Shown here: piece after piece, positions 8,435 to 17,005 of the stretch
How positions within the stretch are numbered: position 1 is the stretch's first letter
Layout: every line of letters starts with the position of its first letter
Origin: Mesorhizobium plurifarium
GTDB lineage: Bacteria > Pseudomonadota > Alphaproteobacteria > Rhizobiales > Rhizobiaceae
Direction of reading: 5' to 3'
DNA: 64,000 bases
NCBI GenBank assembly: GCA_000824785.1
Contig: CCNB01000044.1
Location: 62,001-126,000, forward strand
Notes under the pieces: model-generated
Database searches by the model: none
What the model saw: only the letters and a program-made list of their open reading frames with translations
What the model was told of the DNA's origin: nothing
Program-made: the position numbers and the translations under genes

Positions 8435-9532
8435 TCAGTTGGCCCTGAGGGCCATTTCCGTTTCGCCGTCGAACAGGTGCATGCGCTCCTGGTCGAACTC
8501 GAGCCAGATCTGTTCGTCAGGCGCCACGGCGATTTTGGGCGACACGCTGATGTTGACGATGGCGCCGGAGAGGAAAGCCTGCACGAAGGTGACGTCTCCG
8601 GTCGGTTCCACCGTATAGGCCTTGGCCGGAATGGCGCCGGCGACCGCGCTCTTGTGCAGTTTGATCGTCGAATGGCGTGCGCCGAGCACGATCTTCCTGG
8701 TGGTCGCTCCCTGGATCTTGCGCGCGTTGGCTTCCGACAGCGCGAGGGACCAGCCCTCGGCGCTAGTCAGAACGGCATCGCCGTTTGCGGTGGATGCCTC
8801 CAGCGGAATGAGGCTCATCGCCGGGCTGCCGACGAAGCTTGCGACGAACATGTTCACGGGATGGGCGAAGACCTGTGCGGGCGAATCGTATTGCTGAAGG
8901 TAGCCGCCATTCATCACCGCCATCCTGTCCGCCATGGTGACGGCCTCGAGCTGGTCGTGCGTCACATAGATGATGGTCGCCTTCAGGTCCTGGTGGAACC
9001 GCTTGATCTCGGACCGCATCTGCACGCGCAGCTTCGCGTCGAGATTGGAGAGCGGTTCGTCCATCAGGAACACCGCCGGATCGCGAACGAGAGCGCGACC
9101 GAGCGCCACGCGCTGCTGTTGTCCGCCCGAAAGCTCGCGCGGCTTGCGCTCGAGCAGCTGCGTCATATCGAGGACGCGCGCCGCTTCCCTGACCTTCCTG
9201 TCGATCTCGTCCCGGGGCAGCTTGCGCATCTGCAGCGGGAAGGCGAGGTTCATATAGACCGACTTCTGCGGATAGAGCGCGTAGTTCTGGAACACCATGG
9301 CGATGTCGCGGTCCTTGGGGTCGAGGTCGTTGACGACCCGGTCGCCGATGACGATGTCGCCGGACGTGACCGATGTCAGGCCCGCAACGAGATTGAGCGT
9401 CGTCGTCTTACCGCAGCCCGAAGGACCGACGAGCGCGACGAACTCGCCGTCATTGACCGTCAGCGAAACCTCGTTGACGGCTTTGAAGCCGCCATAGGTC
9501 TTGACGAGATCTTTGAGGACCACGTGGGCCAT
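8435..9532 (-). CDS. Sugar ABC transporter ATPase, UgpC/MalK-like (CUT1)
   Basis: The 365-residue protein has Walker A GPSGCGKTT at about residues 36-44, signature LSGGQQQRVALGRAL, Walker B VFLMDEPLSNLDAKLR and the H-loop VTHDQLEA. A C-terminal OB-type regulatory (TOBE) region follows, as in MalK/UgpC proteins that energise CUT1 importers of oligosaccharides and glycerol phosphates. Length is normal. It lies 12 bp behind the permease gene and 31 bp before the dehydratase gene. It probably forms a homodimer under the two permeases encoded at 9545 and 10432. Confidence 0.92.
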   Translation of the reverse strand: MAHVVLKDLVKTYGGFKAVNEVSLTVNDGEFVALVGPSGCGKTTTLNLVAGLTSVTSGDIVIGDRVVNDLDPKDRDIAMVFQNYALYPQKSVYMNLAFPLQMRKLPRDEIDRKVREAARVLDMTQLLERKPRELSGGQQQRVALGRALVRDPAVFLMDEPLSNLDAKLRVQMRSEIKRFHQDLKATIIYVTHDQLEAVTMADRMAVMNGGYLQQYDSPAQVFAHPVNMFVASFVGSPAMSLIPLEASTANGDAVLTSAEGWSLALSEANARKIQGATTRKIVLGARHSTIKLHKSAVAGAIPAKAYTVEPTGDVTFVQAFLSGAIVNISVSPKIAVAPDEQIWLEFDQERMHLFDGETEMALRAN

Positions 9533-9544
9533 GCGGGCAGCTCC

Positions 9545-10435
9545 TTAGTGCTTGACCGCGCCCTCGGTCAGGGCGCGCACGAAGTATCGTTGCAGGAGGA
9601 GGAACAGCACCACGACGGGCACGCTCATCATGAAGCTGGCCGCCATCAGGCCAGGAAAGTCCGTCGTGTTCTCTGAGAAGAAGCGCTGGATGCCCACAGG
9701 CAGCGTCAGCTGCTCGTTCTTGGAGAGGAAGGTGTAGGCGTAGATGTACTCGTTCCAGGCGCCGATGAAGGAATAGATCGCGGTGGCGATGATGCCCGGC
9801 GTCGAGAGCGGCATCACGATCAGCATGAACGCCTGGAACCGCGTTGCGCCGTCGATGCGCGCCGCCTGTTCGAGCTGCACCGGGATGTTGTCGTAGAAGC
9901 CTTTCAAGAGCCAGATCGCCAGCGGCAGGCCGAAGGTGAGGTAGGTGAGGACAAGCGACCCATGCGTGTTCACCAGTCCGATCGCCCGCATCAGGATGAA
10001 GAGCGGCACGAGGAAGATCACCGCCGGGAACATGTTGCGCAGCAGCACGGCGAAGAACAGGAAGTTTCGACCCGGGAAGGTGAAGCGTGAGAACGCGTAG
10101 GCCGCGGGAACCGCCACGATCACCGAAAGGATGGTCGTGGCGGTCGAGACGATGAGACTGTTCCAGAAGAAGCGGAGGAAATCCTGGCCGACGCTGTTCT
10201 GCGGATCGAGCAGCTTCTGGTAGCTGGCAAGGGTAGGCTGGTCGGGCCATAATTGCGGCGAGAATTGCATCGCCGCGAATCCGGACTTGATCGAGGTGCT
10301 CAGCATCCAGACCATGGGCAAGGCCGTGTAGAGCAGCATGAACACGAGGAAGAGGCGCCCCGCCCATCGCCACCCATCGACACGCTGGCGGCGACGGATC
10401 TGGTCTCGAGAGGCCGTCTCGGCAATGGTGCTCAT
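9545..10435 (-). CDS. Sugar ABC transporter permease, MalG/UgpE-like
   Basis: The 296-residue inner-membrane protein has about six membrane helices and the cytoplasmic EAA loop EQAARIDGATRFQAFMLIV that docks on the ATPase. The N-terminal periplasmic region and C-terminal VLFLLLQRYFVRALTEGAVK are typical of the MalG side of CUT1 pairs. Its start overlaps the stop of the other permease by four bases, so the two subunits are translationally coupled. Confidence 0.9.
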   Translation of the reverse strand: MSTIAETASRDQIRRRQRVDGWRWAGRLFLVFMLLYTALPMVWMLSTSIKSGFAAMQFSPQLWPDQPTLASYQKLLDPQNSVGQDFLRFFWNSLIVSTATTILSVIVAVPAAYAFSRFTFPGRNFLFFAVLLRNMFPAVIFLVPLFILMRAIGLVNTHGSLVLTYLTFGLPLAIWLLKGFYDNIPVQLEQAARIDGATRFQAFMLIVMPLSTPGIIATAIYSFIGAWNEYIYAYTFLSKNEQLTLPVGIQRFFSENTTDFPGLMAASFMMSVPVVVLFLLLQRYFVRALTEGAVKH

Positions 10436-11391
10436 GCGTTCCCCTCCTTCCGCTCATTGCTGCTCAACGCGCGGACATAGAAATAGCCAAGCGTCATCAG
10501 GATGAGGAACAGGAGCACGGAGTAGGCCGCCGCCACCCCCCAGCGCTGCCGGCCGAAGGCGAGTTCATAGATGTGGGTGATCCAGATATGCGAAGCGTTG
10601 GACGGACCGCCGCCGGTCATGATCCAGGGGATGATGAAGGAGTTGAAGTTGGCGACTGCGAGCAGCAGGATCGTCACCGTCGAGACATTGCGCAAATGCG
10701 GGAAGGTGACGTGCCAGAAGCGCTGCCAGGCATTCGCCCCATCGACTTTCGCCGCGCGCAGCAACTGTTCGGGAACCGTCTGCAGACCGGCCGTCATCAT
10801 GATCATGGCGAAAGGGAACTCGCGCCAGATGTTGACGACGATAAGCGAGGGCAGCACCGTTGAGACGCTGTCGATGAAATTGGGTGGCCGCTCGGCCCAT
10901 CCGAGCTCGACCAGCACCGCGCCGATGATGCCGAAATCCGAATGGTAGATCCACTTCCAGATATAGGAGGCGGCGACGGCGCTGATGACCCAGGGAATGA
11001 TGAGGATGGCGCGCAGGACGCCGCGACCGATGAAGTCGCGGTGCAACGCCAGCGCGGCGGCAAACCCCAGGACGAAGGAAAAGAAAGTGGATGCGGCTGT
11101 CCAGATCAGGGTGTTGAAGGTGACTTGCCAGAACACCCCGCTGGTCAGGATGGCCGTGTAATTGTTGAAACCGACGAAGATCTTGTCACGCAGTTGCAGG
11201 CCGGGCGGCGTGTTGAAGAACGACAATTCGATCGTGTAGTAGATCGGATAGGCTATGACGACGAGCATCACGGCAATCGCCGGAAGCACATAGGCATAGT
11301 CGGCGCGATGCTCCCACATCTTGCGGAGCACATCGGACCTGCCGGATTGCAATGGTCTGCGAGCCTCGGCCTTGCCGCTCACGATCGTCAC
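10432..11391 (-). CDS. Sugar ABC transporter permease, MalF/UgpA-like
   Basis: The 319-residue protein has about six transmembrane segments and the EAA-loop pattern LLRAAKVDGANAWQRFWHV near residues 210-230. The C-terminus ends with FYVRALSSNERKEGNA. It pairs with the MalG-like subunit encoded next. It is separated from its binding-protein gene by 138 bp that contain a palindromic intergenic element, an arrangement that commonly keeps permease expression below binding-protein expression. Confidence 0.9.
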   Translation of the reverse strand: MTIVSGKAEARRPLQSGRSDVLRKMWEHRADYAYVLPAIAVMLVVIAYPIYYTIELSFFNTPPGLQLRDKIFVGFNNYTAILTSGVFWQVTFNTLIWTAASTFFSFVLGFAAALALHRDFIGRGVLRAILIIPWVISAVAASYIWKWIYHSDFGIIGAVLVELGWAERPPNFIDSVSTVLPSLIVVNIWREFPFAMIMMTAGLQTVPEQLLRAAKVDGANAWQRFWHVTFPHLRNVSTVTILLLAVANFNSFIIPWIMTGGGPSNASHIWITHIYELAFGRQRWGVAAAYSVLLFLILMTLGYFYVRALSSNERKEGNA

Positions 11392-11480
11392 TTTGGCGTG
11401 CCCTTGTTCATCGGAACGAACCGGCTGCGTTGTCGGCGCAGCCGGTGAGATCGCAGGTCAGACTTCCAAGTCAAAGAAGC

Positions 11481-11531
11481 AGAGCATGATGTCGTCGGAA
11501 AACCGCTTCACGCTTTTCGGCGTCATGCTCT
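11481..11531. repeat. RIME-like palindromic intergenic element
   Basis: Outer arms AGAGCATGATG and CGTCATGCTCT pair at 10 of 11 positions, and inner GCTTTTCGGC-like and CGGAAAACC-like segments are partly complementary. The sequence type is familiar from rhizobial intergenic mosaic elements (RIME). It abuts the stop codon of the binding-protein gene, where the folded RNA could act as an attenuator or stabiliser. Confidence 0.7.
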
Positions 11532-13011
11532 AGAGTCCGCCGCCCATCAGGTCCTTCACCTTCTTGGCCGCGTCGTCCGCCGCCTGGTCGACGGTCATCG
11601 CTCCGGTCAGGGCATTCTGCAGCATATCCGGGACGATGATGTTCATGATCTCAGGCGACTGCGGCAGCGCCGGGAAGGGGATGCCGTAGGGCAGCATCGA
11701 CGTCGTGACATCGAGGAACTTGATGCTGTCCAGACGCTCCTTCATCCATTTGGTCTTGAAGCCGTTGAGGTTGCCCGGGTTCGAGCCGGCATAGGCCATC
11801 TTCAACGACCATTCAGGGCTGGTCCACATGCAGATGATGGCCTTTGCCGCCGGCTCATCCACCTTGCCGCCCTCGACATATTCAGGCTTCAGGATGTGGA
11901 TGTTCGAACCGCCGAAAACCACGGCGCGCTTGCCGTCGGGACCGGTCGGAATGAGGCCGTAACGCATATTGTCGATGACGGTCTGGGCCTTCTCCTTGTC
12001 GGTGCCCGTCGCCTTCTTCTGCAGGTCGAGCATGACGTTGTAGTCGGACGGATGCGAGATCATCATGCCGAGCTGGCCGGCGAGGAACAGCGGCTGGTTG
12101 TCGGCCTGCTGGTTGGTGAGCGCCGAAACCGGCACCGATTTGTCGCGGACATACATGTCGTAGGAAGCTTGCAGCGCCGCCTTGCTCTGCGGGCTGTTGA
12201 GCTCGATGTCCTTGTAGGTCGGGTTCGCTGCCGCTTCGTCGAAGACGCCGCCGCCGTAGGCCCATAGCTGCGGCATGAAGCGGTAAGGCGTGTTGCCGGC
12301 ATTCTTGCGCGCAACGAGGCCGTAGCCGGCGATGCCGAGCTTGTCGTGGATCTGCTTCGAATATTTGACGACGTCGTCCCAGGTTGCCGGAGGCTTGTTC
12401 GGATCGAGACCCGCGCGCTTGAAGATGTCGGCATTCCAGATGAAAGCCATCGTCTCGTTGTTGGTTGGAATGCCGTAGGTCACGCCGTCCCAGGTCACCG
12501 CCTTCATGGCGCCGGGCCAGAAATCCTCGGTCGAATAGCCGACGTCCTCGGGCTTGAGCGGCTGCAGATAGCCCTTCGACGCGAATTCGGTACCACCCAG
12601 GATTTGCAAGCGGACCGCCATCGGCGCGGCATTGCCAAGGAGCGCGGTGCGGAACTTGTCGAGCAGGTCGTTGTAGGTGAGAGCCTGTTCCTCGAGTTGA
12701 ATGTTCGGGTAGGTCTTGCGGAAGGTTGCGAAGAAATCCTTGTAGTATTGGCGCAGCAGGTCGGGGTCGCCCTCGAATACGCCCTGATACCAGAATGTCA
12801 GTCGCCCCTTGTAGTCGAGCGGCGTGACCTTGGCGCAATCGCCGGCCGTGTCGAAATCCTGCGTGCCGGCAATCGAGCGCACATATTCGGGCGACCACTT
12901 GCTCAGGTCGACCGGCGGCGCCGCCAGTGCCGAAGCGGACATCAGCGATATCGTCAAAGCAGTGGAAACAGCGCCGCGCAGAACGGCACCGCCGCGTGTG
13001 ATCCTCCTCAT
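11530..13011 (-). CDS. ABC transporter extracellular solute-binding protein (CUT1)
   Basis: The 493-residue product starts with a Sec-type signal peptide (MRRITRGGAVLRGAV..., cleavage near SASALA/APP) and continues as a long family-1 solute-binding protein, with motifs such as GIPTNNETMAFIWNADIFKR and NKPPATWDDVVKYSKQI. It is the first gene of a six-gene minus-strand operon (binding protein, two permeases, ATPase, dehydratase, RraA-type aldolase) and is divergent from the GntR gene at 13228. The protein is longer than most maltose-type binders (about 400-440 residues). An oligosaccharide or sugar-acid ligand is inferred from the context. Confidence 0.88.
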   Translation of the reverse strand: MRRITRGGAVLRGAVSTALTISLMSASALAAPPVDLSKWSPEYVRSIAGTQDFDTAGDCAKVTPLDYKGRLTFWYQGVFEGDPDLLRQYYKDFFATFRKTYPNIQLEEQALTYNDLLDKFRTALLGNAAPMAVRLQILGGTEFASKGYLQPLKPEDVGYSTEDFWPGAMKAVTWDGVTYGIPTNNETMAFIWNADIFKRAGLDPNKPPATWDDVVKYSKQIHDKLGIAGYGLVARKNAGNTPYRFMPQLWAYGGGVFDEAAANPTYKDIELNSPQSKAALQASYDMYVRDKSVPVSALTNQQADNQPLFLAGQLGMMISHPSDYNVMLDLQKKATGTDKEKAQTVIDNMRYGLIPTGPDGKRAVVFGGSNIHILKPEYVEGGKVDEPAAKAIICMWTSPEWSLKMAYAGSNPGNLNGFKTKWMKERLDSIKFLDVTTSMLPYGIPFPALPQSPEIMNIIVPDMLQNALTGAMTVDQAADDAAKKVKDLMGGGL

Positions 13012-13191
13012 AGGTCTCCTCCAGCTTCTCCCATGCCGCTCTGCGTCGAGGCAAGCGGTCCTTGGTCGTTCGATCTCGGGGATATTTCTCCGCCCTAATG
13101 TATCCCTTCGATCACTTCATACGTTTTCAGATCGCAGAATAGCTGTCAACGCAACAAATCGTACATTGTTTGTCGAAGATGTGCATGATAT

Positions 13192-13202
13192 CGATCGGAT
13201 CG
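13192..13202. promoter_or_regulatory. 11-bp palindrome in divergent spacer, possible operator
   Basis: CGATCGGATCG reads as CGATC-G-GATCG, a perfect odd palindrome, 25 bp before the GntR start. The same 216-bp spacer contains the weaker inverted repeat CAACAAATCGTACATTGTTTG at 13152-13172. Either could bind the regulator encoded at 13228. I cannot tell which. Confidence 0.3.
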
Positions 13203-13227
13203 TGTATTGGACTAAGGGGGACTTGCC

Positions 13228-13938
13228 TTGGCGGAAACGAGCGATTTCAAAGCAGAACCACCCGAGGGGATTGACGCTCTCGGGGCATCAAGCGAGGGCG
13301 CCTCGCTTTACGAGCAGATAAGGGAAGACATCATCGAGGGACGGCTGGCTGCCAACGAGCGGCTCGTGGTCACCGATCTCGCTCGCCGCCACGGCACCTC
13401 GACCAATCCCGTGCGCGAGGCGCTGCAGCTGTTGCGCGGCGAGGGCTTCGTCACCTTCATTCCCAACCGGGGCGCGCGCGTCCGGCCTATAGATCAGGAT
13501 TTTGTCCGCGATATCTACGAGATCGGCGTTCTCATCGAGCCCGCCCTGACGCGCTGGTTTGTCGGAATGGCGACCGAGGAGGACATCGCCGAACTCGAAC
13601 GGCTCCAGGGCCTGATCGAAGAGAACAACTTCGCCGACACGTTCAGGCACAGCGAACTGGATACCGCCTTCCACACCGTGATGTACCAGCGGCACTACAA
13701 CCGCCACGCAGCCGAGCTCTGGTGGAAGCACCGCGAAGTGCTGCGGGCCGTGAGCCGCCGTTTCAATTTCACGCTTGCCCGTCGCGCCGCGATCATCCGC
13801 GAGCATCGCGAGCTCATCGCGTTGGTAAAATCGGGAGAAGCCGACAAGGCGGCCGAACTCATTGCTCGCCATGTCGAGGGCTCCGGCCGGCATGTTCTCG
13901 AACACATGCGCGCGCGCAGCGCTGCCCGGGCAGGGTAG
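13228..13938 (+). CDS. GntR-family regulator, FCD type
   Basis: The 236-residue protein has a winged helix (about residues 25-90, with TSTNPVREALQLLRGEGFV) and an FCD-type effector domain (100-230, with an H-rich segment FHTVMYQRHYNRH). The start is a TTG preceded by AAGGGGGACTTGCC, the best ribosome-binding site in the region. It is the first gene of a plus-strand set with three dehydratase-like genes, and divergent from the CUT1 transport operon, so it probably coordinates uptake and dehydration of one class of sugar acid. Confidence 0.85.
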   Translation: MAETSDFKAEPPEGIDALGASSEGASLYEQIREDIIEGRLAANERLVVTDLARRHGTSTNPVREALQLLRGEGFVTFIPNRGARVRPIDQDFVRDIYEIGVLIEPALTRWFVGMATEEDIAELERLQGLIEENNFADTFRHSELDTAFHTVMYQRHYNRHAAELWWKHREVLRAVSRRFNFTLARRAAIIREHRELIALVKSGEADKAAELIARHVEGSGRHVLEHMRARSAARAG

Positions 13939-13986
13939 CGGATCCGCAACGTCGTCAGCCTGGCCATTTCAGAGAGGATAGTTCAG

Positions 13987-15153
13987 ATGAAAATCACGAG
14001 CATTCGGCCATGGCTGATCAAGTCCGACGCTTCCTACTGGGGAGAGTACCTGTTCGTCGAAGTGACGACCGACGAGGGGGTGAGTGGCTGGGGCGAGATC
14101 ACCACCACGACGAAGCTCGCCAACCGCGCCCTCTGCACGATCCTGCGGCAGATCGGCGCCGCCGTGACAGGCGAGGATCCGGCGCGCGTCGAGCATCTCT
14201 GGCACAAGATCTTCCGCAGCTTCACCTATATGGGCAGCCGCGGCGCCGCCGTCGAATGCGTGAGCGCCATCGACATAGCGCTTTGGGATATCCGCGGCAA
14301 AGTGCTGGGCAAGCCGATCTACGAGCTGCTGGGCGGGCCGGTACGCGATGAAATCGCGCTCTACACCCATCCCAACCAGACCAAATTCACCAGCAAGGAA
14401 GCGGTGGTCCGCGAGATTCGCGACATCGTGGAGTCCGGCCACACCGGGCTCAAGTTCGATCCGTTCCCCCACCAGGGTCCCAGCGTCGATGGCGTGGCCC
14501 GCGAAAGGCGGGACGGCTATCTCGACGGTAGCATGACCCGCAAGGACGAGCGCGAGGCGGCCGAGCTCACCGCTCTCATCCGCGAGACGGCGGGGCCCGA
14601 TGTCGACATCCTCATCGACGCGCATGGGCGCTTCGATGTTCCGACCGCCATTCGTCTCTGCCGCAGCCTCGAGGAGGCCGGCCAGATCGACTGGTTCGAG
14701 GAGCCGTGCCCGCCCGAGAGCCTCAACGCCCTCAAGCAGGTGCGCGAGAAGGTCAGCGCCGCCATCTCCTGGGGCGAGCGCGGCCATACGAAATGGGATT
14801 TCGTGCCGGTGCTCGAGGGCAAGCTCGCCGACTACATCATGCCCGACGTCACCTGGACCGGCGGCATCACCGAGCTCAAGAAGATTTCCGCTCTGTGCGA
14901 AGCCTACTACGTCCCCGTGTCGCCGCATGACGCCGCCGGACCGATCAACGTGGTCGCGGGAGCGCAGGTGATGATGACGGTTCCCAACTTCTACAAGCTC
15001 GAGACCTCGGAGTGGAACCTGGGCAAGTACGACCACCTCATCGACAAGCCGCTCGACGTTTCGAACGGCCACCTCAGGCTGACGACGAAGCCGGGTCTCG
15101 GTGTCGAGATGAACCGCGACTACCTGCAGGCCCACGAGATCGAGCTGGCCTAG
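13987..15153 (+). CDS. Enolase-superfamily sugar-acid dehydratase (MR/MLE)
   Basis: The 388-residue protein has the MR/MLE capping domain (1-125, with GVSGWGE and AIDIALWDIRGKVLGKPIYE) and a barrel with K156 (LKFDPF), D211 and H213 (IDAHGRF), E238 (FEEP), E264 (WGER) and H314 (SPHDAAGPI). The D-x-H pair plus late His match the galactonate/gluconate dehydratase subgroup that yields 2-keto-3-deoxy acids. AGAGAGGATAGTTCAG is its ribosome-binding region. It follows the GntR gene by 48 bp and is the first of three such enzymes in this operon. Confidence 0.85.
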   Translation: MKITSIRPWLIKSDASYWGEYLFVEVTTDEGVSGWGEITTTTKLANRALCTILRQIGAAVTGEDPARVEHLWHKIFRSFTYMGSRGAAVECVSAIDIALWDIRGKVLGKPIYELLGGPVRDEIALYTHPNQTKFTSKEAVVREIRDIVESGHTGLKFDPFPHQGPSVDGVARERRDGYLDGSMTRKDEREAAELTALIRETAGPDVDILIDAHGRFDVPTAIRLCRSLEEAGQIDWFEEPCPPESLNALKQVREKVSAAISWGERGHTKWDFVPVLEGKLADYIMPDVTWTGGITELKKISALCEAYYVPVSPHDAAGPINVVAGAQVMMTVPNFYKLETSEWNLGKYDHLIDKPLDVSNGHLRLTTKPGLGVEMNRDYLQAHEIELA

Positions 15154-15208
15154 CAACCCGGCCCAGCATGCCGGTGGCAAACCCCGCCAAGCAGAACGAG
15201 GATAGGCC

Positions 15209-16567
15209 ATGCCAAAAACGGATGGAGCCGACGCGGCCCTCAATAAGGTCAACACGAATTCCAAGCCGTCCGACCTGCGCATCACCGACATGCGGGTGGC
15301 CGAAATCGTCGGCGCGCCATTCAGCTCGGCGCTGCTCAAGATCTACACCAACCAGGGGATCGTCGGGCTTGGCGAGGTGCGCGACGGCGCCAGCGCCACC
15401 TTTGCGCTTATGTTGAAGAGCCGGCTGCTCGGCGAGAACCCTTGCGATATCGACCGCCTGTTCCGCCGCATCAAGCAGTTCGGCGGACATGGGCGGCAGG
15501 GCGGCGGCGTGTCGGCGGTCGAGATCGCGCTCTGGGACCTCGCCGGCAAGGCCTATGGCGTGCCGATCTACCAGATGCTCGGCGGCAAGTTTCGCGACCA
15601 GGTGCGCGTCTATTGCGATACGGACGCCGAGAAGCCGAGCGGCACCGAGACCGGCAAGCGCCTGAAGGCGCGCATGGAGCGCGGCTTCACCTTCCTCAAG
15701 ATGGACCTGGGCTTGATGCAGATCGCCCACATTCCGGGCGCTGTGACAGCGCCCGCCGGCGCGCTCGAAGGGTTTCACGCCAATCCGCGCGGCCGCGGCG
15801 GCACGCTCGAGGAGCGCAAGGCCCGCAATCTCGCCTATGACGCGCAGAACGTGCAACACCCGTTCACGGGCCTGCATTTTACGGAAAAGGGCATCGACCT
15901 GCTCGAGCAATATATTCACGAGGTTCGCGAGGTCATCGGCTACGAGATCCCCTTGGCCATCGACCATGTCGGCCACATCTCGCTGCAGGACGGCATACGC
16001 CTGTCGCGCCGCATCGAGAAATATGTCCCCGCATGGCTCGAGGACGTCATTCCCTGGCAATACACCGAGCAATACCGGCAGCTGCAGCAGGCGACCTCGG
16101 TGCCGATCTGCACCGGCGAGGACATCTACCTGAAGGAAGGCTTCGAGCCTTTGCTTGCGAGCGGCGGCGTCTCCATTATCCATCCGGACCTGCTGACCAG
16201 CGGCGGCATCCTCGAGACCAAGAAGATCGGCGACATGGCGCAGGACCAAGGCGTCGCCATGGCCATCCACATGGCCGAAAGCCCAATCGCGGCGATGGCC
16301 GCGGCGCATGTCGCGACCGCGACCGAGAACTTCATGGCGCTCGAATACCATTCCGCCGATGTCGACTGGTGGGACGACATCGTCACCGGCCTCCCCAAGC
16401 CGCTTGTGGAGAACGGCTTCATCACCGTTCCGGACAAGCCGGGCCTGGGCATCGACGATGTGGTCGACGAGGTGATCAGCCAGCATCTGCAGCCCGGTGT
16501 CACGGGGATATGGCAATCCACCGGGCATTGGGACAATGAATATAGCTGGGACCGGACCTGGAGTTAG
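15209..16567 (+). CDS. Enolase-superfamily enzyme, long form with barrel insertion
   Basis: The 452-residue MR/MLE protein is about 60 residues longer than its neighbours. The extra length is an N-terminal extension and a segment around residues 170-225 after K164 (LKMDLGLM). Probable metal and catalytic residues are D252 (AIDHVGH), E278 (LEDV), E304 (GEDIY) and H354 (IHMAESP). The LED/GED pattern in place of LEEP/GE resembles the product encoded at 17006, so the two probably form one subgroup. The reaction is likely a sugar-acid dehydration, but the substrate cannot be assigned. The gap to the previous gene is 55 bp. Confidence 0.8.
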   Translation: MPKTDGADAALNKVNTNSKPSDLRITDMRVAEIVGAPFSSALLKIYTNQGIVGLGEVRDGASATFALMLKSRLLGENPCDIDRLFRRIKQFGGHGRQGGGVSAVEIALWDLAGKAYGVPIYQMLGGKFRDQVRVYCDTDAEKPSGTETGKRLKARMERGFTFLKMDLGLMQIAHIPGAVTAPAGALEGFHANPRGRGGTLEERKARNLAYDAQNVQHPFTGLHFTEKGIDLLEQYIHEVREVIGYEIPLAIDHVGHISLQDGIRLSRRIEKYVPAWLEDVIPWQYTEQYRQLQQATSVPICTGEDIYLKEGFEPLLASGGVSIIHPDLLTSGGILETKKIGDMAQDQGVAMAIHMAESPIAAMAAAHVATATENFMALEYHSADVDWWDDIVTGLPKPLVENGFITVPDKPGLGIDDVVDEVISQHLQPGVTGIWQSTGHWDNEYSWDRTWS

Positions 16568-16628
16568 CCCAGCCCCCTTGCCCTCATTCCCCCAGGCTCA
16601 CAGGCCGCCGACCGACCATTCGTGTCGA

Positions 16629-16646
16629 CCTCTCCCAAGGGAGAGG
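16629..16646. repeat. Short inverted repeat, REP-like
   Basis: CCTCTCCC and GGGAGAGG form a perfect 8-bp stem with a two-base loop just before the NIPSNAP gene. This kind of unit recurs between genes in many rhizobial genomes. A regulatory role is not shown. Confidence 0.45.
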
Positions 16647-16669
16647 CGAAGAAAGAAACGGACGAAACC

Positions 16670-16996
16670 ATGATCTACGAACTGCGTATCTATGACTGCC
16701 TGCCGGGCAGGCTGCCGGCTTTGCTCAAGCGCTTTTCCGAACAGACGCTGGCCATCTGGGAGAGGCATGGCATCCGCCAGGCCGGGTTTTTCACCACGGC
16801 GATCGGCGAGAACAGCAATCGCCTCACCTATTTCCTCGCCTGGGAATCGCTGGCCGAGCGTGAGGCGAAATGGACGGCTTTCGTCACCGATCCGGTATGG
16901 CACAGGGCCAAGGACGAGTCCGAGCGCGACGGGCAGATCGTTGCCAATATCAGCAGCCAGCTGCTCACGCCGACAGCTTTCTCGTCTGTGAAATAG
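16670..16996 (+). CDS. NIPSNAP-domain protein
   Basis: The start is placed at 16670 because family members begin MIYELRIY; the frame stays open for 16 more codons upstream. The 108-residue product is a single NIPSNAP ferredoxin-like dimeric alpha/beta domain with MIYELRIYDCLPGRLPALL, a central FFTTAIGENSNRLTYFLAWES and a C-terminal helix region DPVWHRAKDESERDG. The molecular function of the family is poorly known; related small domains act as isomerases or monooxygenases. It lies between two dehydratase-like genes and 9 bp before the next one, so it is very probably part of the same catabolic operon. Confidence 0.8.
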   Translation: MIYELRIYDCLPGRLPALLKRFSEQTLAIWERHGIRQAGFFTTAIGENSNRLTYFLAWESLAEREAKWTAFVTDPVWHRAKDESERDGQIVANISSQLLTPTAFSSVK

Positions 16997-17005
16997 GACT
17001 GCGCC

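Noticed and set aside
13969..15339. Minus-strand open frame opposite the dehydratase-like gene at 13987
   Set aside because: Shadow frame; the plus strand carries all catalytic motifs in order.
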